Shown here piece by piece: positions 37,031-47,810 of a stretch of DNA of 64,000 nucleotides. The position numbers were made by a program, and so were the translations under genes. Source of the DNA: Rhyacophila brunnea. Its lineage: Eukaryota; Arthropoda; Insecta; Trichoptera; Rhyacophilidae. The first letter of the stretch is position 1. Every line of letters begins with the position of its first letter. Under the pieces are notes generated by a model that did not search any database, was not told the origin of the DNA, and saw only the letters and a list, made by a program, of their open reading frames with translations. The DNA is taken from positions 496,001 to 560,000 of the forward strand of contig JAGYXB010001045.1 of the NCBI GenBank assembly GCA_022495005.1, written 5' to 3'.

Positions 37031-40000
37031 CTGAAAGAATACATTAATATAATCAATACGATTAACATAATAAATGCTTTATTTTAGGTGGCAGAGATTG
37101 TTATTTCGTTGACATATTAAATAGTTGAGTGCCTCTGAAATGAGAAAGTACAATCCAAAGAGGTACTTAATGCGAACGTAGTTTTAGCTACAGTCAACGT
37201 ATCGCAAAAACTGTAACGCCTGTTTCACACACAGCGAATATTATCGCGCGACCATTGTTCGCCAACGTGTTCATATACAATTGGCCGAACGATTTTATAT
37301 CATGCGATAATATTCGCTGAGTGTAGAATGGGGGTAAAATGTGTCGTGTATAATATAACATAATAATTAATTGGTATGCCTTAATGATCAATGTATTACT
37401 ATGATAACAACAATATGAACAAATGTTGTATCTTATAATGAAATTGATTGATGATAATAGTTCCGTTTTGGTAGAAAAACCAAGATGGCGGCAAATCTTA
37501 ATTTATGAGCATTACCCTTATTGATCCAACGCCTGACCAGGCATGACGTATTAAACTTATTCTAAGAACACGTTAGTAACGTGTTATCGGGGACTTTGAG
37601 ACCTAATCCCAATTCCACCATTTTGTATCAATATAAAATCTTTACCTGAATAAAAATATAGTGATCGCGTGGTAATTTCTGTTTTATTAAGTGAATACCT
37701 ACATCACTCTCACATTGAAATCTCGGTTCGAGTCTCTCTCTATCTGGTGTGAGATAATCGGAAGTTAAAAGGGCATATATCCTAGAATCCTTTCCATGGT
37801 ATTAATAAATACTATTAAACTAATAACAAAAATACTTCTGCACTGCCTTTCGTCGCCCGTTTTGTCCTAGTGGCAAAATGCCTGATTCCAATAGCGTGGA
37901 TTGTGAGTCCAGAATCTTATGTTATGTATTCAATATGTGTTTTGATACAGATCATTAAGCCTACTTATTTGAGCATAGGGTTAGGAATGAATTTTCGTAA
38001 GTTCAAAAGCTTTCTTCAAAAGCTCCTAAGCGGGAGACTCAAAGGCGCTGATTTTTTTACGGAATCACTTGGTTCATATTTAGATCAAAGCAAAAAAATG
38101 AGTTTAATGTATGATTTCCTTTATGAAATATAAAAATTTCAACAGAAGGTACAATGCAATAGAATAAAATATAAAATTTTAATTGTTGACGTATGTATGG
38201 GTCGCACAATGAAAGTTGAGGCGATCACAGATACGAAAGATTGTGTGTATTGGTGAATTTCTGAAGAATACAGTATTCTTTTACAGGCTGTTCCTTTATT
38301 GATTAGTTCGATTTTTTTTCCTAAATCAAAATAAAGAATCTCCTTTTTAAAAGTCGATTTAAAAATTTGAAACATCCCGTTTGTAAACAATGCGTCTGTG
38401 TGAGTATTCTGGTCGCCTCAACTCAGATTGTGCTACCTATACCTACATCATTTTGCATTTCTTTAATAAACGGTAGCCATGCTAACTAAAAAAAAATTGT
38501 ATACTGTCAAAGAGCCCAATACTTCACTATCATTTTAGGAAGGTTCAACTATGAGCCAGGTGCAGAATTATGCATAAAATGGGAAAATTAGTAGGTGGTA
38601 CATTGTTGGGCAAATCAGTGCTAATCTATGTAGATACTACTATTTGAAAAATAATAAAAAATACTTATATAATTATAAACATATCTTATATAGTCTAAAT
38701 TTGAAAGAGTTGAGAATTTTTAATTTATTTAGATATACAAAAAAGTTATTTGCTAATAATTGTTAAAAGTGGTACACTGTTTGGCACTTCTACGGTAATA
38801 TTTATAAAATTGTATAACTTCTTACCCCGGGTGGTGGGAATGACGGTACGTGTATTGGTGGCGGCGGTGGTGGTGGTGGTGGTGGTAGTGGGGGTGGGGG
38901 AGGGGGTGGTAGTGGTCTTGGTGGGAATGATCGAATTGGCAGTGGCAATGGCAATGGTCGAGGTGGAAAAGCTAGAGGAAATCTTAATGGTGGCGGTAAG
39001 ACATCATACGTGTGGAAGTGATGCTCCTGTGAAATATAATAAAATTATCATTAATAATAGTGTTTGTACCAAATTTATGTTAGTGGCTTAATAATGGATA
39101 TCGCATTTCAATAATAAAATAATCCTACCCAAAGATATCTGGATCTGCTTATACACGTTTTATTTTTGTTTATATTGCAATAAGGAAATCTGCACTTAAT
39201 GATATTAAAAACTATTTGGTTAAAAATACTGATATATTATTGCGTTATTAGTTTTAGTGGCGCTTTGTGCGCATTTTCTTAAACGCATGTATAGGTATTG
39301 TTTACTTTCGTCCGATAAAATAGGGATTTTTAAGATTCTATGCATCTCAGGTTAACACTTGAATGATTTAAGGTTATTTGACTCATATATCACGGGCATA
39401 TTATATCACGCCAATACATTGCTGTGGTAATTAAGCAATTTCCATATTTCAAATTTGAACAAAAAATAGATACCTAACTATAACAACTGAGTTATATGAG
39501 ATATAGTTATGTGTTGACATTGGTGATTAATTCTGGGTTGAATATAGTTTAATAATAAGTTTAGTAATACCAATTTTGGATTGATGTTTTCATCGCCGTT
39601 CACATACGAACCTTCCTATTTGACTCATTTACTAATGATCTTTTTTTAAGATACTAAGGCATGATTTAGAATGTTGTAATCAATTGTTTAACTATATTAA
39701 AATGAAATATAGTAACATATATTATAATCTCAGAGCACCATAATAATAGTAATGGGTGACTCCTGTTGGCCAGAAAGAAAATATTTTTGTTATCTTAAAA
39801 ATAGTCAAAACGTGAATTGAGGTATAAAAAATAGTGAAAAAGTATAATACTATTATGTATTGTTTTTGAAGATATATTAAGAATGCGGACTATCCTATAG
39901 ATTCTGTTCTGGCGTATCTTATTATTTACCTTTTAAAAATTAGCATGCATAACTCAATTTTAGTTTCAGCATATCTGTTCTTTTCTTGACTCTAAGTATT

Positions 40001-42748
40001 TATATCTGGCAATATAATTTTGTGTTAATGAGATACTTGCGATCTGTTATAAGACGCGTTTTTTAAATTGCATTTGAAGCGCGTCTTATAATCGCTGTTT
40101 TTTTATTACGGTATTTAATAGAAAATGCAAAAAATCAACGACCCTGAGTCGTAATATTAATTATATTTTAATTTTAAACTGAATCTTAAGAGGTTACAGA
40201 CTCACATGATGATATAGATGCTTTTTTATTATTTCATTAATAGTATTTGAAAATAAGGGTGCACCTTATAATCTATATATTGTTATAATTCAAGATTTAT
40301 AGTAATGATTTAATATTTACCATATTGAGTCCTACAGGTGGCAATACGAGTTCTTCTTCTTCTTCCCCTCTGCCTAACCCAATAAAATTGCCTATAGTCT
40401 CTCTAATTCCTCCAAAAAATCCTTTATCTTCAACTTCCTCGCCATCAGCTAGAGCGCCTTCATCGTACTCAAGATATCTTCCTTGCCCTGCTAGGCCAAG
40501 TGGACCAATACCACCGATCGGGCCAATAGGACCTATCGGGCCAATGGGACCAATCGGTCCAACGGGCCCTAAAGGTCCAACAAAGCCTCCCGGATATCCT
40601 AGGCCTAATTGTGCTCTTGAAACTATCGGGCCAAGCGGTTGGCCATAAGCTCTTGCAGCCAGTAATTGTGCTTCTTCTTCATTTTGGAGTATTTCATATG
40701 CATTTCTTTCCTGAAATTAAAATATGTATTATAAAATAACAACACAGATTGGTTTATTTAAGGGTTGGGAATTACCCAGTGTTATATTATATACATGTAC
40801 AACATAATAAACTACTTTTTTTATACAACCCATAATTCACAAGATAATATACATAATTTTATAACATCTCAAGTAAATAAATACGACACGCGAAGTATTT
40901 ATGCATGAGATGTTATCAAATTATGTTTAATATTATGTATATATTTATTATTTGTTCCTTTTTTTTATTCAATATAATTATTATTTATTACTATGTCTTC
41001 CAACTACCATTCCATGAGCCAAGTCAAGAGTTTCGTGCGAATAAAAAAAAATTGCGAAATAACGACTTGACAACTTTTTAGAAACACGATAAAAAATGGA
41101 TTATTTTTGAAAATTAAGTATTTTTTATGTTTAGCTTAGTAAGTGGCCTGCTCATTTTTTAGACAATCTGTATTCTTTAATATTGAAATCTCGTGACGCT
41201 TAACAGGTCATTCGTTGTGTTATTGGGGAACTTATAATAAGAGACAGACAATTCAAGAAAAAATAGAATAATATAACCTTATCATATTAGATTTCGTGAA
41301 TAATACAATAATGTTTGCCTGCGGCGCTAACATACTGGATTACAATTTATTATCGATGAATATAATATCAGAACTTTAAAGATTTTCTGTGCATGTTTCT
41401 GTTTTAGATATCTACACAAAAATAATAAAATGTAGCAATTTACCAATTAAATTACGGAAAATTTGAGTCTAAACATATTAAGAGATGACAGTTTGACTTT
41501 TTACATAAATGTTGTAAATACACCATCTGATGTAATCCTTAATAACCAAACAGTTATGGATGATCTTAGATTTTACAAAATGTTTCAAAGATTCCGCTGA
41601 TAAAATAGTTTGAGAATCTATAATAAAATAAATATTTACCGGGTAATTTTCTCATTTTTTTATTGATGTTATGTCCTTTTATATACATCAAAATAATATG
41701 CCCTGTAACCTTGATATATTAATTGTGAATAAAAACGTATTTACTACTTTACTACTAACTAACCTCATACAGTGAATAGCCTTAACTCACTTATTCGACA
41801 AAATTGCTGGCAATTGTTTTTAAGCAAACAAAACGGGGCTAAGTCACTAATACATTTTAGTATGTGCATTTTGTGTTGTATTTTAATAATTAATGACATT
41901 TCGTAATTTAAAAAAAACATTGTTTCATACCTCTTCGCTTACTCCTCCAATATTTAAGAGGTCACTTATTTGATCAAAAAATAGTGGAGTAACCTGTAAT
42001 GAAAATAATTATTAACGTAAGATTGTATTCAAATTTGCTAAGATAAAGAGCGTAAGCGATAATTTCAAATTATATTGGTTTCGTTATACATAATATTATA
42101 TTTTTCACTAATCACACAAAATAGTTGTCACTTCATCACAGAATAACTTTTTCTAAAACACAATTAGATGGCTTGACATAACATCGATGGTATGGAATAT
42201 ATACATCACTTTTTTATTTGTAAATGTAAAATTTTCTGTACTTAACCATCAAAATATTGTAAAATGTGCTTTTGGAAAAGTATCGGAGAAGGGGAGATGT
42301 CAGTACAACAGATCTATACAATATTTTGTTAGTAAATAGTAAGTTTTATCTTATACAAATTAATCCGAAATGATTTAGATTTAGTAACCTTTTCCAGTTT
42401 TACTTGTATACATTTATCTTTCGAAATAAGTATGTATGTAGTTATTTAGTCTTTTTATATGTTCCTAAGTATATGAACGAATTAAAGTTTTAATTATTAA
42501 ATAATAAATTAAAATGAGTTTAATATTATAATCAAAAGAATCAAAGAAAAGTGTTCACGTCCAAAATTGATGGAAAACGTCGTACCTATAAATTTTACTG
42601 AATAATAATCGTGTTTTTTTGTATATACCTAAACAAAATTTAATAAAATCAAACCTATTTGTGTATATATGATTAATTAGACAATAATAATTACCTGAGG
42701 AAGACATATTAATACGGTTAATGTAAAAAAGAGTATTCTTCGGTCCAT
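36890..42748 (-). CDS. secreted Pro/Gly-rich protein, five coding exons, 282 aa
   Basis: The spliced CDS joins 42695-42748, 41931-41993, 40321-40710, 38826-39026 and 36890-37030 on the minus strand. Every intron is phase 0 and has GT..AG ends with a pyrimidine-rich acceptor, and the frame stays open to a TAA. Residues 1-18 form a basic-then-hydrophobic signal peptide ([18 protein letters not shown]). Residues about 40-169 carry an acidic start, a collagen-like run of about ten Gly-X-Y triplets mostly GPI, then acidic stretches ending in five Glu. Residues 170-236 are His- then Pro-rich, with runs of seven and ten prolines. Residues 237-282 are Tyr/Pro/Gly-rich and end in two tyrosines. This composition suggests an extracellular structural, cuticle, silk or eggshell-type matrix protein, but that is inference and I recognise no family. 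The start has a good context (A at -3, G at +4). The splice model is solid; the function is open. Confidence 0.82.
37031..38825 (-). other. intron 4 of the Pro-rich gene
   Basis: AT-rich intron. It contains the foldback element at 37217-37333 and degraded tRNA-like patches near 37655-37745 (B-box-like GGTTCGAGTCTC) and 37860-37920. No supported coding sequence was seen; the open frames at 37870-38133 and 38139-38390 match nothing I recognise. Confidence 0.7.
37217..37333. mobile_element. foldback element inside intron 4
   Basis: CAGCGAATATTATCGC at 37232-37247 and the exact inverse at 37304-37319, extended outward by partly matching TGTTTCACAC/GTGTAGAATG ends. Interior has CGTTCGGCC/GTTCGCC-type diverged inverse blocks. 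Non-coding. Confidence 0.6.
38826..39026 (-). CDS. coding exon 4: polyproline exon
   Basis: A 201-nt exon (67 codons), phase 0-0, between a TATATTTCACAG acceptor and a GTAAGA donor. It encodes a His-rich start ([10 protein letters not shown]), alternating Pro-Leu, then two proline runs of seven and ten residues separated by Leu, and ends PSFPPPG. The other strand shows an open Gly-rich frame here, which is the shadow of the proline codons. The splice signals and frame agreement with neighbouring exons favour the minus strand. Confidence 0.78.
39027..40320 (-). other. intron 3 of the Pro-rich gene, with a 12-bp hairpin
   Basis: AT-rich intron. Its only notable structure is a perfect inverted repeat, TTATAAGACGCG at 40047-40058 against CGCGTCTTATAA at 40080-40091, with a 21-base loop. 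No other feature seen. Confidence 0.7.
40321..40710 (-). CDS. coding exon 3: collagen-like GPI tract and acidic segments
   Basis: A 390-nt exon (130 codons) between an AATTTCAG acceptor and a GTAAAT donor, phase 0-0. It starts with a Glu-rich helical segment. From about residue 84 of the protein come Gly-X-Y triplets: GPL, GPV, five [12 protein letters not shown]. An acidic region and a Gly/Phe stretch ([17 protein letters not shown]) follow, and the end is five Glu then a hydrophobic tail. Codons inside the repeat vary (GGA/GGT/GGC, CCG/CCC/CCT, ATT/ATA/ATC), so it is not a fresh microsatellite expansion. The tract is too short to imply a true collagen. Confidence 0.82.
40711..42694 (-). other. 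introns 1 and 2 of the Pro-rich gene (exon 2 lies between)
   Basis: Introns 41994-42694 (701 bp) and 40711-41930 (1,220 bp) are AT-rich and without genes. Near 40801-40925 a fragment resembles the arm of the TTCAACGAATAATTCACAAG inverted-repeat family, with an internal AACATCTCA/TGAGATGTT inverted pair. Confidence 0.6.
41931..41993 (-). CDS. coding exon 2, 21 codons
   Basis: Bounded by a CATTACAG acceptor and a GTATGA donor; 63 nt, symmetrical phase 0-0. It encodes [20 protein letters not shown] plus a final Glu. This is probably the start of the mature protein, just after the signal peptide. Confidence 0.8.
42695..42748 (-). CDS. coding exon 1: signal peptide
   Basis: Eighteen codons from ATG to CAG, followed by a GTAATT donor. 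The exon encodes Met-Asp-Arg-Arg and then a hydrophobic stretch, as in a secretory signal sequence. A strong acceptor (TTTTATTTCAG) ends at 42764, only 15 bases upstream of the ATG, so transcription should begin in a further upstream non-coding exon that I could not place. Confidence 0.82.
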
Positions 42749-42763
42749 TTTAACTATTCATAT
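42749..42763 (-). promoter_or_regulatory. short 5' leader exon with a three-codon upstream ORF
   Basis: Between the acceptor at 42764 and the start codon, the leader contains ATG AAT AGT TAA (42761-42750). It ends one base before the main ATG. If the exon is joined as predicted, ribosomes meet this mini ORF first and could reinitiate. No TATA box or transcription start could be fixed upstream; a TATATAG on the minus strand near 43152-43160 is a weak candidate. Confidence 0.4.
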
Positions 42764-43560
42764 CTGAAATAAAACATAATAAAGTCATTTATAACATTCA
42801 AAATAAATCACATTCAATAAAGATATATACACAAATTATCTGACAAACTATAATTACATGCATTATTGTTTGGGCCTGATAGATTGAACAAACGATTAAC
42901 AACCTTTTCTTGTTAAATATATATTAAGAATTCCACTCATAATAAGATGGTTATAATAATTATTTTATGCTTTCGTTAACTCTATAATCCAGCAATGATT
43001 TCAACATTAAGGTATCAAAATATTTTTAACGAAAAATAGTTATTCATCTTTCGTTCAAAATACCAGGCAAATTTTCTATATTATCCAACACACAATTATT
43101 AATAGAAACAAACAACACGACGATTCTTATCCGCGATGCAATTTTTTTCACTATATAAAAACACTTTTGTCACTGTATTCACTAAAAAATATGTATATGA
43201 AAACACTTTGAAATAACGTAGTATTTTTCTTACATTTATAATAATATCGATTAACACAGGCTTATGTTCTTTCTTGTCATAAACAAGTCCTTTCTGTTAC
43301 TTGACTTGGAATCATTTGTGTTGGTTATCATGAACGGCGCGTATTTATTGGAAAGTGGTTAGCTCGTCTCCTTTTTTTTAATGGTAGGAGGTCTTCGGAT
43401 GAGGCAGTAAATTAGCATTATAAATGGTTATCAAGCATCCTAAGCCATCATTTTATCGTTTGAGAGGATGTCAAAGAAATTTACACACTTCATTGATTTT
43501 GATAGATCTATTTTATTCTATTAAATAATAGAACAATAATTACAATCAAAAATTATAACA
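42764..43560. other. upstream region of the Pro-rich gene
   Basis: AT-rich. It should contain the first non-coding exon and promoter; I could not fix either. A minus-strand TATATAG is at about 43152-43160. Confidence 0.4.
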
Positions 43561-43775
43561 TTCATAATTTTTGAAAACACTTCTGAGAAAATATATTAAG
43601 TATAACCAGTAGAAAACATCTTTTTGAAAAAAGTAAGACACCCCGCAGGAATCGAACCTGCATCTCTCGGGTTTCTCGCCCACGCACATATACCACTATG
43701 CTAAAGGTACTATATTAATTACGACAAATTTTAACTAATGGCTCTTATAATACTCTCTGAAGCGTTTTCTAAATT
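43561..43775 (-). mobile_element. tRNA-core inverted-repeat family, copy with clear A and B boxes
   Basis: On the minus strand: TTTAGAAAACGCTTCAGAGA, then TTTAGCATAGTGGTATATGT (A box), GATGCAGGTTCGATTCCTGC (B box), and finally TTTTCTCAGAAGTGTTTTCA. The outer GAAAACGCTTCAGAGAG and CTCAGAAGTGTTTTC are inverted to each other, so a tRNA-like unit sits inside short inverted ends. Confidence 0.7.
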
Positions 43776-43920
43776 GAGCTACTATTGGCTATCGGCTTTC
43801 GTATTTTAAATCAAAGTAGGTATTGCTTTAATTACTAACCGACGTCACGGATCACTCCAAGATGTTTTATGTTGTAGCTTCGTTGAACTTGTTAATAATT
43901 TTTAATTAACTACTTTTTTT

Positions 43921-44046
43921 TTCAACGAATAATTCACAAGAGTTGCAGAGAGTTTGCAAGAAAGATGCAGGTTCGATTCCTGAAGATTATGTATGTTCAA
44001 TAATTAGAATGTTGCATTCTTAAATCTTGTGAATTATTCGTTGAAT
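43921..44046 (+). mobile_element. tRNA-core inverted-repeat family, short copy
   Basis: TTCAACGAATAATTCACAAG at the left, its exact inverse at the right. Between them a B box (GATGCAGGTTCGATTCCTG) and TATGTATGTTCAATAATTAG. 126 bp in all, the clearest small member of the family. Confidence 0.7.
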
Positions 44047-44049
44047 ACA

Positions 44050-44619
44050 AAAGTAAATAATTAAAAAAGTATAACAATGTACAACAGAGAATAAAATTGT
44101 TATCATTTTATTCTCTGTTACTAATCTTATTAAAAATAACAAATGTTTCTAGTTATTATATACTTATTTTCACTATCTTTTCCAACACACTACTTTAAGG
44201 GGAGACCGCATACTGTACACGTACATGTACATACTGTAACTTTTTTCACCAATGTATTGACGTACTTAGTCTAAATCCAAACTTACCCCGTAAAGTCTAT
44301 CCCCCGATCAAATCTCGTCTATACCAGTGCACTCGTTGTGAAACTTTATGGGAAAGGGTATTCCCAGGCCGGGAAAAGAACACTAAAGCCTTTTGTATTT
44401 CCCGCCGTATCTCCACTAGTCTGAGTACCTTCCTCCATCATTCATTTGCAAATTTATTCGAGACCGCTTCAATAGATACGTCTGGCTTATTGAATTTATT
44501 GCAATTTTCCAAGAGTGCAGCCTGAAATTCTATTTTCCCTTGCCATGATTTTCCAGAATTTACTTATAAATCCGTAACTATTTCTGTCACATTTTTAAGT
44601 TCAATTTTCACTTATGTAT
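44050..44619. other. no recognisable feature
   Basis: Short ACGTACATGTAC-type palindromes near 44216; otherwise nothing. Confidence 0.5.
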
Positions 44620-44697
44620 ATCTAGAGCAGTGATCGCCAAATGGTCTCTCACAAGCTACATATTTATAGCTAGCTAGATATTTTATCATATGTATTT

Positions 44698-45118
44698 TTG
44701 TCTATTCTACCATCACCACGAGAGGTACCCTGGTTTGTAGAGTCTCATTTGACGAGGAATGAGCTTAAGTTAATACTGAGGCTAAGAACAGGGCACACAC
44801 TGGGCAAAAGATTTGATGTCCTCATGGCAAGAAGCGAATCGCAACTCTGCGATGAATGTCATGTTTTAGAGGACATTGTACATATAGCACTACAATGTCC
44901 TAAATATTAACTTCACAGAGTACAGCTGCGAATTGCGGATATCTATGAGAATGCCGACGAATTGAAGGGTGTCCTGGCGATGGGTAAGATGGAAGAGCTA
45001 GGCAAAATTGTAAAGTTATTTAACAGAATAGGAGTGAGGACATGATCGATGGATCCCCTTCTAGAGGCGATATGACAGCGAGTCGCAGTCAAAGCCTCGA
45101 TAAAATCACAAAAAAATG
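44698..45118 (+). pseudogene. non-LTR (R1/I/Jockey-like) C-terminal fragment inside the hAT relic
   Basis: The frame reads ILRLRTGHTLGKRFDVLMAR, then SESQLCDECHVLEDIVHIAL and QCPKY. The RLRTGH and CxxC..H..C pattern is the RNase-H-to-zinc-knuckle tail seen in many arthropod non-LTR ORF2 proteins. An in-frame TAA follows (44908-44910), but the frame then continues (LHRVQLRIADIYENADELKG) to TGA at 45043-45045. An A-rich tail ends near 45117. ATATGTATTT (44688-44697) and ATATGCATTT (45119-45128) look like its target duplication. Confidence 0.75.
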
Positions 45119-45520
45119 ATATGCATTTATAAATTTGCCTCTCAAATTTTATTATTGGACTCCGAAATGAAAAACTGTACAGTTGTATTGTCGAAAATTT
45201 TCGATGGCCCTTCATCAGAAATGGAATTGAAAGAATTTCAATGTGATTTATCACTTAAGAGTGTTGCCTCAACTGTATACTTTGTATGGCATTTCGTTCC
45301 AACAGAAAATAATCGAATTTTAGTTACAATTGCGCTCAAAATGAAGGCATTGTTTTATTCTACCTACTTATGTGAATCAACGTTTTCCACTATGAAGGTG
45401 GTTAAAAGTTATTATAGAAACAGACTCACATAAAATGTACATCTTGACAATTGCATTCAAATGGGAGTGACAAGGTACTCACTGAAAATTGAAAAAAAAA
45501 TGTGGAAGAAAGTGAATGCC
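45116..45520 (+). pseudogene. hAT transposase C-terminal dimerisation region, broken
   Basis: The frame runs to KALFYSTYLCESTFSTMKVV and KSYYRNRLT, then TAA in place of a coding codon, and continues NVHLDNCIQMGVTRYSLKIE. Y-STY-CE-TFS-M....S..RNRL is the conserved hAT C-terminal dimerisation motif. The premature stop and missing catalytic core make it non-functional. Confidence 0.75.
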
Positions 45521-45815
45521 ATTCTTTTCACTTATTATTTTTACTTTTATTCATACTTATTTCAAGGTATTTTTCAATTATTAAGTATTTAGTTTATAAA
45601 TAAATAATTAAAGTATGTACGCATTTTACGTTTTATTTGAAGTTCGATGTCCTTATTTATTTTAAGCAATATAATAATATTATTATGTATTGTACGATAA
45701 AGGACGATGATTAAAAAAATATAAAGAAAGAATATGTATAAGTAGCTCACCAGACAATTTCAATTTCTGAAATTAGTTCACATCCTTATCGAGTTTGAAG
45801 ACCACTGATCTAGAG

Positions 45816-47610
45816 AATTCAAATAAATGTGGTAAACAAAGTGTTAATACTGTGATAACACAGTTTATTATTTGGGAACTGTCCAGTTCTATAAACGTGT
45901 GATTTCTATAAAAAATCCTTTAAAATAACTAACTTTTTTGTTATTGACATTCAACCTTTCACTAATCGATTCTTTATAAACAGTTTCCACCTAGAAAAAA
46001 AAGTGTATGTCGTTTGTGTAATATGTTTTGAGATAATCCATATAGCGAAGTAGAAAGCTCTGGCGGACAGTCAGAGAGTGGAGCCTCGCTAGTATTATAT
46101 AAAATATTTTCCATTTGTTAATTTAATTTACACGATTTATTTAAAAAGTTTTATAATACAGCTGATTTGTTCTTATTTTAAAAAGTACCCACTTAAAAAA
46201 AGCTCATAGGTAAGATTTATAATACTTACTATATTTTTATATATAGGAATAGTTCACAAGATTTGAGAATGTAATATTCCTATATTGCACTCTCTGCGAA
46301 ACTATAGCACTGCATTGAGCCATATTGTGCGACCTATATTGACTTGACCAACAGTACATCTACAAGATTAAAATTGTTGATTCTAATCCATGGAGTAAGT
46401 TGAGATTTAAAAAAACCCCTTGCTGAAATAATGATGACATATCAGCCCATGCCACAAAAAATGTATTGTATTAGGACCAAGAAAGATTATCTACTTAATA
46501 GATTGAACAAGTGAATAACATCCATTTCTCGTAAAAACAAAAACCTCCACTCCATGGGACCAATAAGATCTTCTTAGGACAGAAAATGTTTTAAAAATAA
46601 ATGATATTCATAGGTATTTTAATTACAAATTGTCACACCTCTTTTAGTCGTATTTTACCCTCTTCTCTAGCACCACCATCGGCCGTTTAAATATATGTAT
46701 ATTTTTAAGTATAAGTATTTATATATTATTAAATAGGTACATATGTACATAAAAAAATAATACGAACTTCCATTCAAATCATTTGCCTAAATGATTGGAG
46801 TGTTTTTATACAATCCAATAATCAAACCTTAGGCCCGCCAAATGTTCCCTTACTCAGTGGATTTACAACGGTTCTGAATGCCAAGTAGTTCCAACACCAT
46901 ACCTGGGAGTTCAGCGAGGATAATTTCAATTATGCATGTGTTTGTAATTAACAATTTGTTCTATCCATCTTACCAGCTATAGTTTATTAATATGTAGATA
47001 GTCTGGATGCATTCTTCGATAAAGACAGATTTTTAAAAAACCACACGATTTAAAAAGTGTTTTAGGTTAAATGAAAAAAAAAGTTTTAAATATTCTGTGG
47101 ACAATCCTACCACACTTTCACCAGTATGTCACTATTAAAACAGCTTTCTTTGATCGCGATTTATTAAAATATTCATTCATTTCCATAATTTTCAAAAATA
47201 TGTATTTTGATTGACGGTTTGGTGACTTTAAGCGGTTTGGTGACTTTAACATCGTGTAGTATAAGAAAGTTTAGAAGCTTATCGGAATGAATATCCTGTC
47301 GAGAATCCTGACTGCCATTTTACATCACAGAATATAGGTATTGTATAACATCAGAAATTTTATACGCATAATATATTTTTAATACTTATTCAAATCCGAA
47401 ATTAAAATGCACTAATAATACAATTAATTATCTGAATATATTTTATGTATAATTTAGTTTTAAATAAGAAAGGTTCAATTAAAATAAAATCACGTAACGT
47501 TATATATGAAAGAAAGCTGATTAATTTAGCGAAATCTCAGAAATGTCATAAAACATCACTGAATTACATAAAGACTTTTAGAGAAATTTTATTACATTAA
47601 TTATAACATA
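45816..47610. other. no gene; one fragment of the tRNA-core family
   Basis: Around 46247-46300, AGTTCACAAGATTTGAGAAT then GTAATATTCCTATATT matches one arm of the inverted-repeat family. Near 47218-47250 a TTTGGTGACTTTAA(GC) motif is duplicated. Otherwise AT-rich and featureless. Confidence 0.5.
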
Positions 47611-47617
47611 TTAAAGT

Positions 47618-47698
47618 ATTTTTTTAGTCAACCAATAATTTATAAGATTTAAAAGGGAAAGATTCTTAATTCTTATGAACACTATTCGTTGAATAAAA
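47618..47698. repeat. short inverted-repeat relic of the tRNA-core family
   Basis: TTAGTCAACCAATAATTTAT at the left and ACACTATTCGTTGAATAAAA at the right are diverged inverses around AAGATTTAAAAGGG. Very short, internally deleted. Confidence 0.45.
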
Positions 47699-47810
47699 AA
47701 ATAGTTCATTAAATTATTAACATGTGCAAGTACGTCATAACAAAAATTTTGAGTGATCCTGGCACCGATTAGTAATTCAATACTTTGATTTAAAATACAA
47801 TAAGTTACGC

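Larger units (their letters stand above)
44628..45807 (+). mobile_element. hAT element relic, interrupted by a non-LTR fragment
   Basis: The ends CAGTGATCGCCAAATGG and the inverse of CAGTGGTCTTCAAACTCG match loosely. A perfect 8-bp duplication ATCTAGAG flanks it (44620-44627, 45808-45815). Inside, 45116-45520 encodes the end of a hAT transposase, and 44698-45118 is a later retroelement insertion. Without that insert the element is about 760 bp, so most of the transposase is already deleted. Confidence 0.85.

Noticed and set aside
38139..38390. Possible transposase HTH ([11 protein letters not shown])
   Set aside because: A single weak resemblance to pogo-type HTH sequence in an intron, with no further domain or inverted ends.
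38750..39091. Plus-strand Gly-rich open frame
   Set aside because: It is the mirror of the polyproline exon on the minus strand. It lacks splice or start support, while the minus-strand exon has matching donor, acceptor and phase.
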